A stretch of 64,000 bases of DNA. It comes from Rhodococcus sp. IEGM 1379. GTDB lineage: Bacteria; Actinomycetota; Actinomycetes; Mycobacteriales; Mycobacteriaceae. Of this stretch, positions 19,063 through 27,446 are shown piece by piece. The DNA is taken from contig NZ_JASHKR010000019.1 in assembly GCF_030056815.1 (NCBI RefSeq), forward strand, positions 1 to 64,000. Direction: 5' to 3'. Each line of letters starts with the position of its first letter. The stretch's first letter is position 1. The notes beneath the pieces were generated by a model. The model made no database searches. It was not told the DNA's origin and was given only the letters and a program-made list of their open reading frames with translations. Both the position numbers and the translations under genes were made by a program.

Positions 19063-19959
19063 TTAACTCGGACGTTCGAATCGCTCTTGTCGGCCGAGTT
19101 TGCGTAGGCGCATCCACTCGCGGAGGCCGGCGGGGTCGCGGCGAGTGATCAGGAAGTACCAGCCGAACCGAATCCATTCCTGCGGAAGCAGTTTGCGCAT
19201 TCCGGGTTGGGAGAGGATGTATCCGCGGTTGCGGTAAGTGAAGTAGCGCTTCGTCTCGTTGTCCGGGTACTGGGTGTGCATCCGGCCACCGAGGATCGGC
19301 TTGAATTCGTCGGCGCCGTTTGGATGGACGTAGGCGGTCTGCAAGCAGGTGCCGAATTTCAGGCCGGACCGCACGAGGCGACGATGCACTTCCACTTCGT
19401 CGCCGCGGACGAACAGGCGGAGATCCGGGACGCCGACGGCGTCGATCGCGTCGGCAGTGAACAGCGCGCCGTTGAAGAGGGATGCGATTCCGGGCAAGAG
19501 GTCTTCGGAGCCCAGTTCGCTACGCAGACGCCGCCATTCCACGCCGCGGCGTAGTGGGAACGCGAGGCGGTCGGGGTTGTCGATGTCGCAGACGACGGGT
19601 GAGACCTCGGCGAGATTGTGCCGAATCGCGCAGTCGAGAAGGGTTTCCAGGACGTCCGGACCCTCGGGACGACCGTCGTCATCGGCGAGCCATACCCGAT
19701 CTGCGCCCAGTGACAGTGCGTACAAAATGCCCAGGGCAAATCCTCCGGCACCGCCGAGGTTGTGCTTGGAACCGATGTAACTTGTGGGCAGCGCGGCATT
19801 CTCGACGAGTTCGCGAACTGCGTCTTCGTCGGCGTTGTCGATGACGACGAGGTGATCGAGCGGCCGAGACTGGGTGCTGAGAACCTTCAAGGATTCGGCC
19901 AGCAGTTCACGACGCTTGTGCGTGACGACAACCCCGATAATTTTTTCGGGCGCGCTCAC
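19063..19959 (-). CDS. glfT1: Galactofuranosyltransferase GlfT1 (galactan initiation)
   Basis: A 298-residue GT2 enzyme corresponding to M. tuberculosis Rv3782 in sequence and position. Motifs are IGVVVTHKRRELLAESL, HNLGGAGGFALGILYAL, the metal site WLADDDGRPEGPD, and the acceptor-side VRGDEVEVHRRLVRSG. GlfT1 adds the first two galactofuranose units to the rhamnose-containing decaprenyl linker. Its start overlaps the 3' end of wzt by four bases (ATGA), so it is the last gene of a wzm-wzt-glfT1 operon. Confidence 0.92.
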   Translation of the reverse strand: MSAPEKIIGVVVTHKRRELLAESLKVLSTQSRPLDHLVVIDNADEDAVRELVENAALPTSYIGSKHNLGGAGGFALGILYALSLGADRVWLADDDGRPEGPDVLETLLDCAIRHNLAEVSPVVCDIDNPDRLAFPLRRGVEWRRLRSELGSEDLLPGIASLFNGALFTADAIDAVGVPDLRLFVRGDEVEVHRRLVRSGLKFGTCLQTAYVHPNGADEFKPILGGRMHTQYPDNETKRYFTYRNRGYILSQPGMRKLLPQEWIRFGWYFLITRRDPAGLREWMRLRKLGRQERFERPS

Positions 19960-20762
19960 GGGTTGTTCTCCCGGGCCATGTCCCGAATGACGTGGCGCAC
20001 GTGGTCGGCAGCGTCGTCACCTTCGTAGGCGCGGACGACGTCTTCGATGTCGCCTTGCATGCGGATCTGGCCGTGGTCGACCCACATCGCGCTGTTGCAG
20101 AGTTGGGCCAGGAACTCGTTGGAGTGGCTCGCGAAAACCAGGATGCCGGAGCGTTCCACCAGCTTCTGCAGGCGGATGCGGGCTTTCTTCATGAATTCTG
20201 CGTCGACGGCGCCGATACCTTCGTCGAGCAGCAGGATCTCGGGATCGATGCTGGTGACGACGCCCATGGCGACGCGTACGCGCATGCCGGTGGAGTAGGT
20301 GCGCAGCGGCATCGAGAGGTATTCGCCGAGTTCGGTGAAGTCGGCGATCTCATCCATTTTTGCGAGCATCTGCTTGCGGGTCTGGCCGAGGAACAGGCCG
20401 CGGATGATGATGTTCTCGTAGCCGGAGATTTCAGGGTCCATGCCGACGCCGAGGTCGAAGACGGGGGCGACACGTCCGCGGATGCTGGCCGTTCCGCGGG
20501 TCGGTTCGTAGATGCCGGAGAGCAAGCGCAGCAGCGTGGATTTGCCAGCGCCGTTGTGGCCGACCAGTCCGATGCGGTCGCCTTCTTTCAGCGTCATCGT
20601 GATGTCGCGGAGTGCTTCGACGACGACGACGTCGGAGTCGTTGCGGCCGATGGATCCGCCGGCTTTGCCGAGGAATGCCTTCTTGAGTGAACGCGATTTG
20701 GCGTCGAAGATCGGGAAGTCGACGCACGCGTTCTGCGTGTGGATGCTGACTGGCTGACTCAT
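19956..20762 (-). CDS. wzt: Galactan ABC exporter, ATP-binding subunit
   Basis: A 268-residue ABC ATPase like M. tuberculosis Rv3781. Walker A is GHNGAGKST, the Q-loop region follows, the signature is TYSTGMRVRVAMGV, and Walker B is EILLLDEGIGAVD. The long insertion before Walker A (SRSLKKAFLGKAGGSIG) is typical of O-antigen-type ATPases (Wzt). With Wzm it moves the lipid-linked galactan precursor across the membrane before arabinosylation. Overlaps glfT1 by 4 bp and follows wzm at 9 bp. Confidence 0.93.
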   Translation of the reverse strand: MSQPVSIHTQNACVDFPIFDAKSRSLKKAFLGKAGGSIGRNDSDVVVVEALRDITMTLKEGDRIGLVGHNGAGKSTLLRLLSGIYEPTRGTASIRGRVAPVFDLGVGMDPEISGYENIIIRGLFLGQTRKQMLAKMDEIADFTELGEYLSMPLRTYSTGMRVRVAMGVVTSIDPEILLLDEGIGAVDAEFMKKARIRLQKLVERSGILVFASHSNEFLAQLCNSAMWVDHGQIRMQGDIEDVVRAYEGDDAADHVRHVIRDMARENNP

Positions 20763-20771
20763 GTGTTTCCT

Positions 20772-21644
20772 CTAGACCCAGTAGGGCACGCGTGCCCGGT
20801 ACTTGCGGAGTGCCAGGATCGCGACGGCCCAGCCGACGACGGTGATGGCGATGACGATGTACCAGTGGTAGGCCTGCTGGTCTGTTCCGATAAGTGGCGC
20901 TCGGATGATCTCGAGGTAGTGGTAGAGCGGGTTGAGTTCGGCAAGCTTCACTCGTTCTGCGGCTTGTCCGGCCTGGTCCTTGAGCGACTGCGTCGTCCAC
21001 ATGATGGGCGTCAGCACGAACAGCAGGAGGGTGAGGCTGCCGAGGATCGGTGCGATGTCGCGGTATCGGGTGGAGAAGATGCCGAACACGATGGACACCC
21101 ACAGGGCGTTGGCCACGATCAGAACGAATGCCGGTATTGCCGCAAGTGCCGTCCAGGTCAGGTTCTGCCAGATGCTGAATGCGAACAGGAGGACCACGTA
21201 GATCACGATGTTGTGCGCGAAGAACAGCACCTGACGCCACACCAGACGATAAACGTGCACGCTGAGCGCCGACGGCAGCTGTTTGATCAGGCCTTCGTTG
21301 GCGATGAAAACTTCGGAGCCCTCGAGGATGCTGGCGCTGATCAGGTTCCAGACGATCAGTCCGACGGTGACGTACGGCAGGAATTCCTTGAGCGGAATAT
21401 TGAGCAGAGCGGAGTACAGGAGGCCCATTGCCGCAGCCTGGACACCGGTGGCGATGGTGATCCAGAAGGGGCCGATGACCGACCGGCGGTAACGCTGTTT
21501 GATGTCCTGCCAGCCGAGGCTCAGCCACAACTCGCGCTGCCGCAGACCATCGCGCAGGTCTTTGAAGGCGCGATGGAATGTCTGGGAGTCGGACACGGGC
21601 ATGGGTTGCTCCGACGTCTCTGATTCGGTTGCGGATGCTGACAC
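20772..21644 (-). CDS. wzm: Galactan ABC exporter, permease subunit
   Basis: A 290-residue ABC-2 type permease like Rv3783. A cytoplasmic amphipathic N-terminus (DLRDGLRQRELWLSLGWQDI, then KQRYRRSVIGPFW) leads into six membrane segments. FSTRYRDIAPILGSL is the conserved cytoplasmic loop of polysaccharide-export permeases, and LNPLYHYLEIIRAPLIG is the late signature. It starts the wzm-wzt-glfT1 operon. The bpa gene lies upstream at 54 bp on the same strand. Confidence 0.93.
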   Translation of the reverse strand: MSASATESETSEQPMPVSDSQTFHRAFKDLRDGLRQRELWLSLGWQDIKQRYRRSVIGPFWITIATGVQAAAMGLLYSALLNIPLKEFLPYVTVGLIVWNLISASILEGSEVFIANEGLIKQLPSALSVHVYRLVWRQVLFFAHNIVIYVVLLFAFSIWQNLTWTALAAIPAFVLIVANALWVSIVFGIFSTRYRDIAPILGSLTLLLFVLTPIMWTTQSLKDQAGQAAERVKLAELNPLYHYLEIIRAPLIGTDQQAYHWYIVIAITVVGWAVAILALRKYRARVPYWV

Positions 21645-21698
21645 GGAGGTCGAGCCTACCGGCCTCGGCGCGGCACCGACTTTCTGTGGTGACCGTGG

Positions 21699-22253
21699 TT
21701 ACAGATACTGGCCTGTTCCGCCCCCTTGTTGGTCCGGGTGCGTGGCGGAATGGGGGACTCCCATGCTCATGCCCGGAGGTAGTGCTCCTTGTCTCATTTG
21801 TTCGAGTTGAGCACGCGCTGCCATCTGCTGGGCGAACAGCGCGGTCTGGATGCCGTGGAAGAGACCTTCGAGCCATCCCACCAACTGGGCCTGTGCGATG
21901 CGCAGTTCGGCGTCGGACGGGATGGAGTCGTCGGTGAAGGGGAGGGTCAGGCGTTCGAGTTCTTCGCGCAACTCGGGGGCCAGCCCCTGTTCTAGTTCAC
22001 GGATCGAAGATCGGTGGATTTCCTTGAGTCGGACCCGGCTGGCGTCGTCGAGCGGTGCGGCGCGCACTTCTTCGAGGAGCTGTTTGATCATGGTGCCGAT
22101 CCGCATAACCTTGGCGGGTTGCTCGACCATGTCGGCGATGGATTCGCCCTCGGGGTCCTTGCCGTCCGGGGTATCGGCGCCCTGCTGATCGGTGTTTGCC
22201 TCGGTGCCATCGGGGCCGATGACAACTACCTGTTCTTCGCCTGAGTTCTCCAT
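21699..22253 (-). CDS. bpa: Bacterial proteasome activator Bpa (Rv3780 family)
   Basis: A 184-residue protein. An acidic disordered N-terminus precedes a helical core (SIADMVEQPAKVMRIGTMIK, HRSSIRELEQGLAPELREEL, AQAQLVGWLEGLFHGIQTAL), and the C-terminus is GGGTGQYL. The terminal GQYL docks into the 20S proteasome alpha-ring pockets, allowing ATP-independent degradation of unfolded proteins by a dodecameric Bpa ring. Its position between wzm and the class V aminotransferase matches M. tuberculosis, except that no Rv3779-like gene sits beside it. Confidence 0.93.
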   Translation of the reverse strand: MENSGEEQVVVIGPDGTEANTDQQGADTPDGKDPEGESIADMVEQPAKVMRIGTMIKQLLEEVRAAPLDDASRVRLKEIHRSSIRELEQGLAPELREELERLTLPFTDDSIPSDAELRIAQAQLVGWLEGLFHGIQTALFAQQMAARAQLEQMRQGALPPGMSMGVPHSATHPDQQGGGTGQYL

Positions 22254-22289
22254 GTCTCCATCTTGTCGTGTCGGGCCGACAAACTACGC

Positions 22290-22320
22290 GTAACCCCCAA
22301 TATGGTAACTAAAAAGTAAC
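22290..22320. promoter_or_regulatory. GTAAC repeats in the bpa / aminotransferase divergent region (possible GlnR-type box)
   Basis: Three GTAAC elements occur at 22290-22294, 22305-22309 and 22316-22320. The last two are separated by six bases (GTAAC-TAAAAA-GTAAC), which fits one half of the actinobacterial GlnR consensus gTnAC-n6-GnAAC and also places them one helical turn apart. They lie in a 132-bp AT-richer divergent promoter region. Binding is not shown; the match is short. Confidence 0.3.
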
Positions 22321-22385
22321 TGTAATGATGCGCATTTAGGTGTCTGCCTTCGACTAAGAAGCGCCGTGCCCCTAGAGTGTCGAGC

Positions 22386-23588
22386 ATGGCTTACGACGTT
22401 GCCCGTGTACGGGGATTGATTCCCTCACTCGGCGACGGTTGGATCCACCTCGACCCGCAAGCGGGTATGCAGATTCCCGACGCGGTCTCGCGGACGGTGT
22501 CCACCGCATTCCGGGCGGCTGCATCGTCGTCGTCGGGTCGACACGTCTCGAACCGTCGCAGTGCGGCAATTCTCGACAGTGCGCGTTCCGCCGTTGCAGA
22601 CCTTGTCGGTGGCGACCCTGCTGGGGTCGTCTTGGGTGCAGACAGAGCTGTACTGCTTGCCTGGCTGGCGGAATCTCTGAGCTCTCGGCTGGGGCTCGGT
22701 ACCGGCCTGGTTCTCTCGAGGCTCGATGAGGAAGCGAACGTGGCGCCCTGGCTGCGCGTCGCCAGCCGTTACGGCGCTCAGGTGCGCTGGGCCGAGGTTG
22801 AGATCGAGACGTGCGAGCTTCCGAGTTGGCAGTTCAACGAGCTCATTACTTCGACAACCAGGCTTGTGGCGTTGACTGCTGCTTCTCCGATCGTCGGCTC
22901 GGCGCCCAACGTGCGCGCCGCCGCGGATCGACTGCACGAATTCGGCGGACTCATGGTGGTCGACGCCGTCGGCGCTGCTCCCTATGCACATTTGGATATG
23001 GCCGAGCTCGGGGCGGACATTGTCGCGGTGAGCGCGCCGTCTTGGGGTGGGCCGCAGGTCGGCGCCTTGGTGTTCCGCGATCCGGGTCTGCTGGATCGAA
23101 TTCCGGCAGTGTCACTGAACCCGTACGCACGCGGTGCCGAGCGGTTGGAGGTGGGTGGACACCAGTTCGCTCTACTCTCGGGTCTCACGTCGTCGATCGA
23201 CTTCCTTGCCGGCCTCGACGAATCGGCAACGGGCACTCGCCGCGAGCGTCTCGAAACGTCGATCAGCTCTCTGCAGAACTATCAGGACGGCCTTTTCGAC
23301 CACCTGTTGCGTTCGCTGTCTTCGCTACCCAACGTCATGGTCATCGGCCACGCACCGACACGTGTTCCGACGCTCAGTTTCACTCTCGAGGGTATGGCTG
23401 CCGACAAGGTGGCAGCGCATCTCGCAGACAAGCGCATTGCCGTGGTGAGTGGTACGCACGGCAACTCACGACTGCTCGACGCGTTGGGTGTCAATGACGA
23501 GGGTGGCGCTGTCACGGTCGGGTTGGCGCCCTATACGACGCGGTACGAGATCAACCAGTTGGTCGCCGAACTCGGCACTCTGGGTTGA
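22386..23588 (+). CDS. Class V aminotransferase / cysteine-desulfurase-like protein (Rv3778c type), PLP lysine absent
   Basis: A 400-residue fold-type I protein in the same position as M. tuberculosis Rv3778c. The cofactor-binding Asp region is visible (MVVDAVGAAPYAHLDMAELG). The strand that should carry the Schiff-base lysine reads VAVSAPSWGGPQVGALVFRD, where catalytic homologues have Lys two residues before the GGP. ATG 22386 is preferred over GTG 22377. Either this is a non-catalytic or repurposed member, or another lysine serves. It converges with the quinone oxidoreductase gene (15 bp). Confidence 0.75.
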   Translation: MAYDVARVRGLIPSLGDGWIHLDPQAGMQIPDAVSRTVSTAFRAAASSSSGRHVSNRRSAAILDSARSAVADLVGGDPAGVVLGADRAVLLAWLAESLSSRLGLGTGLVLSRLDEEANVAPWLRVASRYGAQVRWAEVEIETCELPSWQFNELITSTTRLVALTAASPIVGSAPNVRAAADRLHEFGGLMVVDAVGAAPYAHLDMAELGADIVAVSAPSWGGPQVGALVFRDPGLLDRIPAVSLNPYARGAERLEVGGHQFALLSGLTSSIDFLAGLDESATGTRRERLETSISSLQNYQDGLFDHLLRSLSSLPNVMVIGHAPTRVPTLSFTLEGMAADKVAAHLADKRIAVVSGTHGNSRLLDALGVNDEGGAVTVGLAPYTTRYEINQLVAELGTLG

Positions 23589-23603
23589 TCTCGCACCGGT
23601 AAG

Positions 23604-24593
23604 TCAGTTCACCGTGAGAATCACTTTGCCCACAGTTTCCGGCGAATCCAGCAACTGATGAGCTAACGCTGCTTCGGTGATCGGAAGTTCGGTGGAAACG
23701 ATCGGGTGAACGGCCCCGTCGGCAATCAGCGGCCACAGTTTCGCTCGGACGTCGGCGACGATCTCCGCCTTCCCTCCCGGTCCGGTGATCGGGCGACCGC
23801 GCAGGCCCGTCGATGTTATGTTTCCGCGCTTGCCCATCAGCTTGCTGATGTCTACTTCACCCGTGCGCCCGCCCTGCATTCCGATGATTACGACGTGGCC
23901 GTCCATTGCGAGGGCGTCGACGTTCCGTCCCAGGTACGACGCTCCCATGTTGTCGAGAATGACGTCGGCGCCGTGCCCGTCGGTGGCGTCGGCGAGTGCG
24001 GCGACGAAGTCCTGTTCGTGGTAGTTGATCGTGATGTCGGCGCCCAGTTCACGGCAGCGATTCAGCTTGTCCTCGGATCCGGCTGTGACGGCCACGCGGG
24101 CGCCGAGGGCTTTGCCGACCTGGATGGCGTGAGTACCGATCCCGCCCCCGCCCCCGTGTATCAAGAGGGTATGTCCGCGGCGCAGTCCGGCGCGCATGAC
24201 GACGTTGGACCACACTGTGCAGGCGACTTCCGGCAAGGATGCAGCGACTCGCAGATCTACGCCCTTGGGGATCGGCAGGAGTTGCGCTGCGGGTACCGCA
24301 ACTTTCTCGGCGTAGCCGCCTCCGGCGAGCAGGGCGCACACTTCGTCGCCGACGGCCCATCCGCTCACACCCTCGCCGAGTTCACTGATGACACCAGAAC
24401 ATTCGAGGCCTAAAAAGTTGCTCGCGCCGGGCGGCGGCGGATAGAAGCCCTGGCGTTGGAGGAGGTCGGCGCGGTTGACGGCAGTGGCGGCGACGTCGAT
24501 CAGAACGTGCCCGCGAGGCACTTCGGGATCGGGTTGCTGTGCCCAGACCATGACTTCGGGACCGCCGGGCTGATCGATCGTGATGGCGTACAT
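23604..24593 (-). CDS. NAD(P)H:quinone oxidoreductase, zinc-free MDR family (Rv3777 type)
   Basis: A 329-residue medium-chain reductase of the PIG3/quinone-oxidoreductase branch. The N-terminal substrate domain has NRADLLQRQGFYPPPPGAS and LGLECSGVI. The nucleotide-binding domain has TLLIHGGGGGIGTHAIQVGK, and it ends PETVGKVILTVN. No structural or catalytic zinc ligands are present. These enzymes reduce quinones or enones with NADPH. Position next to the Rv3778c-like gene matches mycobacteria. Confidence 0.9.
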   Translation of the reverse strand: MYAITIDQPGGPEVMVWAQQPDPEVPRGHVLIDVAATAVNRADLLQRQGFYPPPPGASNFLGLECSGVISELGEGVSGWAVGDEVCALLAGGGYAEKVAVPAAQLLPIPKGVDLRVAASLPEVACTVWSNVVMRAGLRRGHTLLIHGGGGGIGTHAIQVGKALGARVAVTAGSEDKLNRCRELGADITINYHEQDFVAALADATDGHGADVILDNMGASYLGRNVDALAMDGHVVIIGMQGGRTGEVDISKLMGKRGNITSTGLRGRPITGPGGKAEIVADVRAKLWPLIADGAVHPIVSTELPITEAALAHQLLDSPETVGKVILTVN

Positions 24594-24650
24594 GGATACG
24601 ACGCTATCGAATCTCCGCGCGCGATGGGTTTTGCCGCTACCGTCGCGGTG

Positions 24651-25829
24651 GTGACTTACTTCGGGAACATGCAGAACGAGATTTATCTGACCGGGCTAGG
24701 CGGCACCAAACCGTCGCTGCCGATGACGGCTGCGGGGTTGGAAGTTGCCGCGCGTGAGCAACTCTCGCCCGAGGCCTTCGGGTATATCGCAGGCAGTGCT
24801 TCGACGGAACGCACCGCCGTTTCGAATCTTCGTGCATTCGAGAAACACGCGATAGTGCCGCGCATGTTTCGAGGCACCGCAGCCCCCGATGCCCGTGACC
24901 TGAGCGTCGAGGTGCTCGGCACACGTTTGGCTGCGCCGATCCTGACCGCGCCGGTTGGTGTACTCGGTCTGGTTCACGAGGATGCGGAGGTCGCGGTCGG
25001 AGCGGTGACGGCGGAGTTGGGGATCGGCTCCGTGTTGTCGACGGCGGCGTCGTCGACCATCGAAGATGTAGCTGCCGTGTCGGGAGACAACTGGTGGTAT
25101 CAGCTGTACTGGCCGGCGGACGACGAGCTGGCCGAGTCCTTTGTCCGCCGCGCCGAGAAAGCCGGCGCCAAGGCTATCGTTCTCACTGCGGATACTCCGG
25201 GCATGGGTTGGCGTCCAAGAGATTTGGAGTTGGGTCACCTGCCGTTCCTGCAGGCCAAGGGGATCGCCAACTATCTCTCCGATCCGGTCTTCCGGGCCAA
25301 GTTGGCGACGCCTCCCGAGGAGAGCGCCGAGGCACTGCAGATTGCGGTGTTGACGTGGGTTTCACTGTTCGGCAATCATTCCGTTCGGATGACGGATATT
25401 GCGAAACTTCGCCGGTGGACGTCACTTCCGATCGCGGTCAAGGGAATTGTGCATCCCGACGATGCCCGCGGCGCGGTCGCTGCGGGTGCGGACGGCATCA
25501 TCGTGAGCAATCACGGCGGACGCCAAGTCGACGGCGCGATTTCGGCCTTGGATGCGTTGGGGCCCATAGTGTCGGCGGTTGGCCATGAGGCAGACATTCT
25601 GATGGATTCGGGTATTCGTTGTGGCGCTGATGTGATCACCGCGCTGGCTCTCGGCGCCGATGCAGTCCTGTACGGACGCCCCTGGGTGTACGGATTGGGG
25701 CTCGCTGGTGCCGATGGTGTGCGTCACGCATTGCGGATCCTGCTCGCAGATCTGGACTTGACGATGGGGCTTGCCGGGTTGGCTTCGGTTGCGGAGATCG
25801 ACCGATCCGTGTTGCTGTCTGGTTCGTAA
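24651..25829 (+). CDS. FMN-dependent alpha-hydroxy-acid oxidase, lactate 2-monooxygenase type
   Basis: A 392-residue (beta/alpha)8 flavoenzyme very like M. smegmatis lactate 2-monooxygenase, which converts L-lactate and O2 to acetate, CO2 and water. GTG 24651 gives an N-terminus (VTYFGNMQNEIY) that lines up with MSNWGDYENEIY of that enzyme, so the longer frame to 24456 is rejected. Visible sites: PVGVLGLVHEDAEV, YQLYWPADDELAESFVRRAE, WRPRDLELGHLPFL, the catalytic His-Arg in SNHGGRQVDG, and FMN-phosphate binding in LMDSGIRCGADVI plus GADAVLYGRPW. A close lactate-oxidase activity (release of pyruvate and H2O2) cannot be excluded. Confidence 0.85.
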   Translation: MTYFGNMQNEIYLTGLGGTKPSLPMTAAGLEVAAREQLSPEAFGYIAGSASTERTAVSNLRAFEKHAIVPRMFRGTAAPDARDLSVEVLGTRLAAPILTAPVGVLGLVHEDAEVAVGAVTAELGIGSVLSTAASSTIEDVAAVSGDNWWYQLYWPADDELAESFVRRAEKAGAKAIVLTADTPGMGWRPRDLELGHLPFLQAKGIANYLSDPVFRAKLATPPEESAEALQIAVLTWVSLFGNHSVRMTDIAKLRRWTSLPIAVKGIVHPDDARGAVAAGADGIIVSNHGGRQVDGAISALDALGPIVSAVGHEADILMDSGIRCGADVITALALGADAVLYGRPWVYGLGLAGADGVRHALRILLADLDLTMGLAGLASVAEIDRSVLLSGS

Positions 25830-25882
25830 CCTTTGTCCGGGGTCGGCTGCCGGTGTTGGTTGCGGGTCTAAGCTTGGACCCT

Positions 25883-26383
25883 GTGACAGCAGAAATAACC
25901 ACTGAACAGACGGCCCAATCGGAGCCGGAGCAGACGCCCTGGCTCACTCCCGCCGAAATGCGTGCTTGGCGCGGCTACATGGACGGCAATCAGCGTCTGA
26001 TGGAAGTGCTCAACCGAGAACTTCAGGACGAGCATGACCTGTCGTTGGCTGACTATCGCATCCTGGTCATGCTGTCGGAGTCCCCGGACGGTTCGCTGCG
26101 GATGAGCGATCTCGCGGACGGCGTTCTGTCGTCACGTAGCCGCCTGACGCATCAAATCCGTCGGATGGAATCGCAGGGCATCGTTATACGCGATACCTGC
26201 GCCGAGGACGGCCGTGGAGTACTTGCCCGGATCACCGAGGAGGGTCGGCAGAGGCTTGCTGCTGCGGCTCCCACTCACGTCGCGGGTGTACGCCGGAATT
26301 TGGTGGACTTGCTGACTCCCAAGGAGTTGGAAGTGCTGGCTACCGTCTTCGCGAAGGTGGACAAAGCTGTCGGAGATCGCTGA
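25883..26383 (+). CDS. MarR-family transcriptional regulator
   Basis: About 166 residues. A flexible acidic N-terminus is followed by the winged helix-turn-helix: SLADYRILVMLSESPDGSLR, MSDLADGVLSSRSRLTHQIR (recognition helix) and GVLARITEEGRQRL (wing and following helix). MarR dimers usually repress nearby efflux or degradation genes and respond to small aromatics. No target operator was recognised. The start is uncertain: GTG 25883 has a weak ribosome site and an in-frame codon at 25853 is possible. The tRNA-Ser gene follows. Confidence 0.85.
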   Translation: MTAEITTEQTAQSEPEQTPWLTPAEMRAWRGYMDGNQRLMEVLNRELQDEHDLSLADYRILVMLSESPDGSLRMSDLADGVLSSRSRLTHQIRRMESQGIVIRDTCAEDGRGVLARITEEGRQRLAAAAPTHVAGVRRNLVDLLTPKELEVLATVFAKVDKAVGDR

Positions 26384-26433
26384 GAAGGGGAGCCGTTTCA
26401 CGGCGCTCGAGTGCACCGGATAGGATCGCCCAC

Positions 26434-26523
26434 GGAAGCGTGGCAGAGCGGCCGAATGCACTCGCCTTGAAAGCGAGCGTGGCGTTAAACCCACCGGGGG
26501 TTCAAATCCCTCCGCTTCCGCCA
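26434..26523 (+). tRNA. tRNA-Ser (anticodon TGA)
   Basis: An acceptor stem GGAAGCG/CGCTTCC, an anticodon loop CTTGAAA between CTCGC and GCGAG arms (anticodon TGA), a long class II variable arm, and a TPsiC loop GGTTCAAATCC. The 3' CCA is encoded. Reads UCA and related serine codons. Confidence 0.97.
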
Positions 26524-26526
26524 CTA

Positions 26527-26562
26527 GTCCCTCACCTGCTGATGCAGGTGGGGGACTTTTTT
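26527..26562 (+). terminator. Rho-independent terminator after tRNA-Ser(TGA)
   Basis: Arms 26527-26539 and 26544-26556 pair with one mismatch around a TGAT loop (core CACCTGC/GCAGGTG, closed by GTCC/GGAC) and are followed by TTTTTT. An almost identical hairpin follows the tRNA-Ser(CGA) gene at 43565. Confidence 0.9.
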
Positions 26563-26594
26563 ATGCAAACTCCACGAATATCGAACTACCTCGA

Positions 26595-26825
26595 TCAGTT
26601 CCAGTCGATCTCGACCGTGGACAACATCGAACGCAGCATCTCGGGCAGTCGCACGAGCATTCCCTGCTCGGTGATCCGTCGCGAGACCGGGGTCGAGAGT
26701 GTAGTCCGCCACAACGCGGGCTGATTGTTCATCAGATCGTTGTACATGGTCGGCAATTGGGTGGTGATGTACGTCCAGCGTTCCTCTCGTTCTGCCCAGT
26801 TGAAGTCGGGAAGTGGGGTCTTCAT
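26595..26825 (-). CDS. Small hypothetical protein
   Basis: A 76-residue frame starting MKTPLPDFNWAEREERWTYI, preceded by an AGGTCGGG stretch about seven bases upstream. It is hydrophilic, with several Met and Arg residues, and has no membrane segment, cysteine motif or recognised domain. It sits between the tRNA terminator and the DUF4259 gene on the same strand as the latter, 116 bp downstream. Composition is protein-like rather than the Arg/Ser-rich look of shadow frames, but function is unknown. Confidence 0.5.
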   Translation of the reverse strand: MKTPLPDFNWAEREERWTYITTQLPTMYNDLMNNQPALWRTTLSTPVSRRITEQGMLVRLPEMLRSMLSTVEIDWN

Positions 26826-26941
26826 TTTCGCCCGACCTACATCGAGTGCAAGTGAATTGGACTCGCGTGGTGGTTCCACCCCGGGCATGGAATCAAGGGC
26901 GGTGCCGCAGAAGGCAAGGATTCAATCGCCAAGGCAAATGG

Positions 26942-27346
26942 CTAGACCGACAACACCCGCAGATCCTCGAGGCCGTCGACGATCGGGATGCGCCACGCGG
27001 CAAGTTCTTCGGGACCCCGCTCGTCCCACAGTTCGAACAGTTCCGAATCGGTCGACGCGATGGTGCGTTCCACCATGTCGATCAGCCAGGTGAGGCGCTC
27101 ACTGGTCAATGCGTCGGCAAAGTCGTCGAGATCAAGTTCTTCGACAGCAGGATCGCGCTTGCGGTCTGCGCGCACGATCAGCACCAATTCGAGTAGTGCA
27201 ACGGCGATCTGGCCGCCGTCCACTTCCAGATAGTCGTCTTCGAATGCCCACTCCACCGATGCGAAGGTGAAATCACGGTGCCCGATGGATGCAACTAAAT
27301 CTCCGGCACCGTCGTTCTCGAACGGTCCTGATCCCCACGCGCCCAC
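26942..27346 (-). CDS. DUF4259 domain protein
   Basis: A 134-residue acidic protein. The N-terminus MGAWGSGPFENDGAGDLVAS is the diagnostic start of DUF4259, a family of small proteins with no established role. The rest is helical and rich in Asp, Glu and Leu; no catalytic motif is seen. Some homologues occur near toxin-immunity genes, but nothing here suggests that. LysE-type gene upstream on the same strand, 81 bp away. Confidence 0.85.
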   Translation of the reverse strand: MGAWGSGPFENDGAGDLVASIGHRDFTFASVEWAFEDDYLEVDGGQIAVALLELVLIVRADRKRDPAVEELDLDDFADALTSERLTWLIDMVERTIASTDSELFELWDERGPEELAAWRIPIVDGLEDLRVLSV

Positions 27347-27401
27347 TGTCGACTCTTTCCTACTGTTGTATTGGTTCTAGCTGTATGGGTTCAAGCGTTT
27401 T

Positions 27402-27446
27402 GTCAGCGCGCCTGCTGCGCAGTTTGGTCAGCGCGCTTCCAGCGCA
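27402..27446. repeat. Imperfect 25-bp tandem duplication spanning the LysE-type stop codon
   Basis: GTCAGCGCGC occurs at 27402-27411 and 27427-27436, exactly 25 bp apart, and 7 of the next 10 bases also match (ending GCGCA in both). The copy at 27427 contains the TGA stop (TCA on the plus strand at 27428); the other lies just downstream of the gene. Confidence 0.6.

Noticed and set aside
19992-20690. Long open frame opposite wzt
   Set aside because: Antisense shadow in GC-rich DNA; the wzt frame has all ABC motifs. The frames at 20431-21876, 30521-31684 and 35484-36830 are similar Arg-rich shadows.
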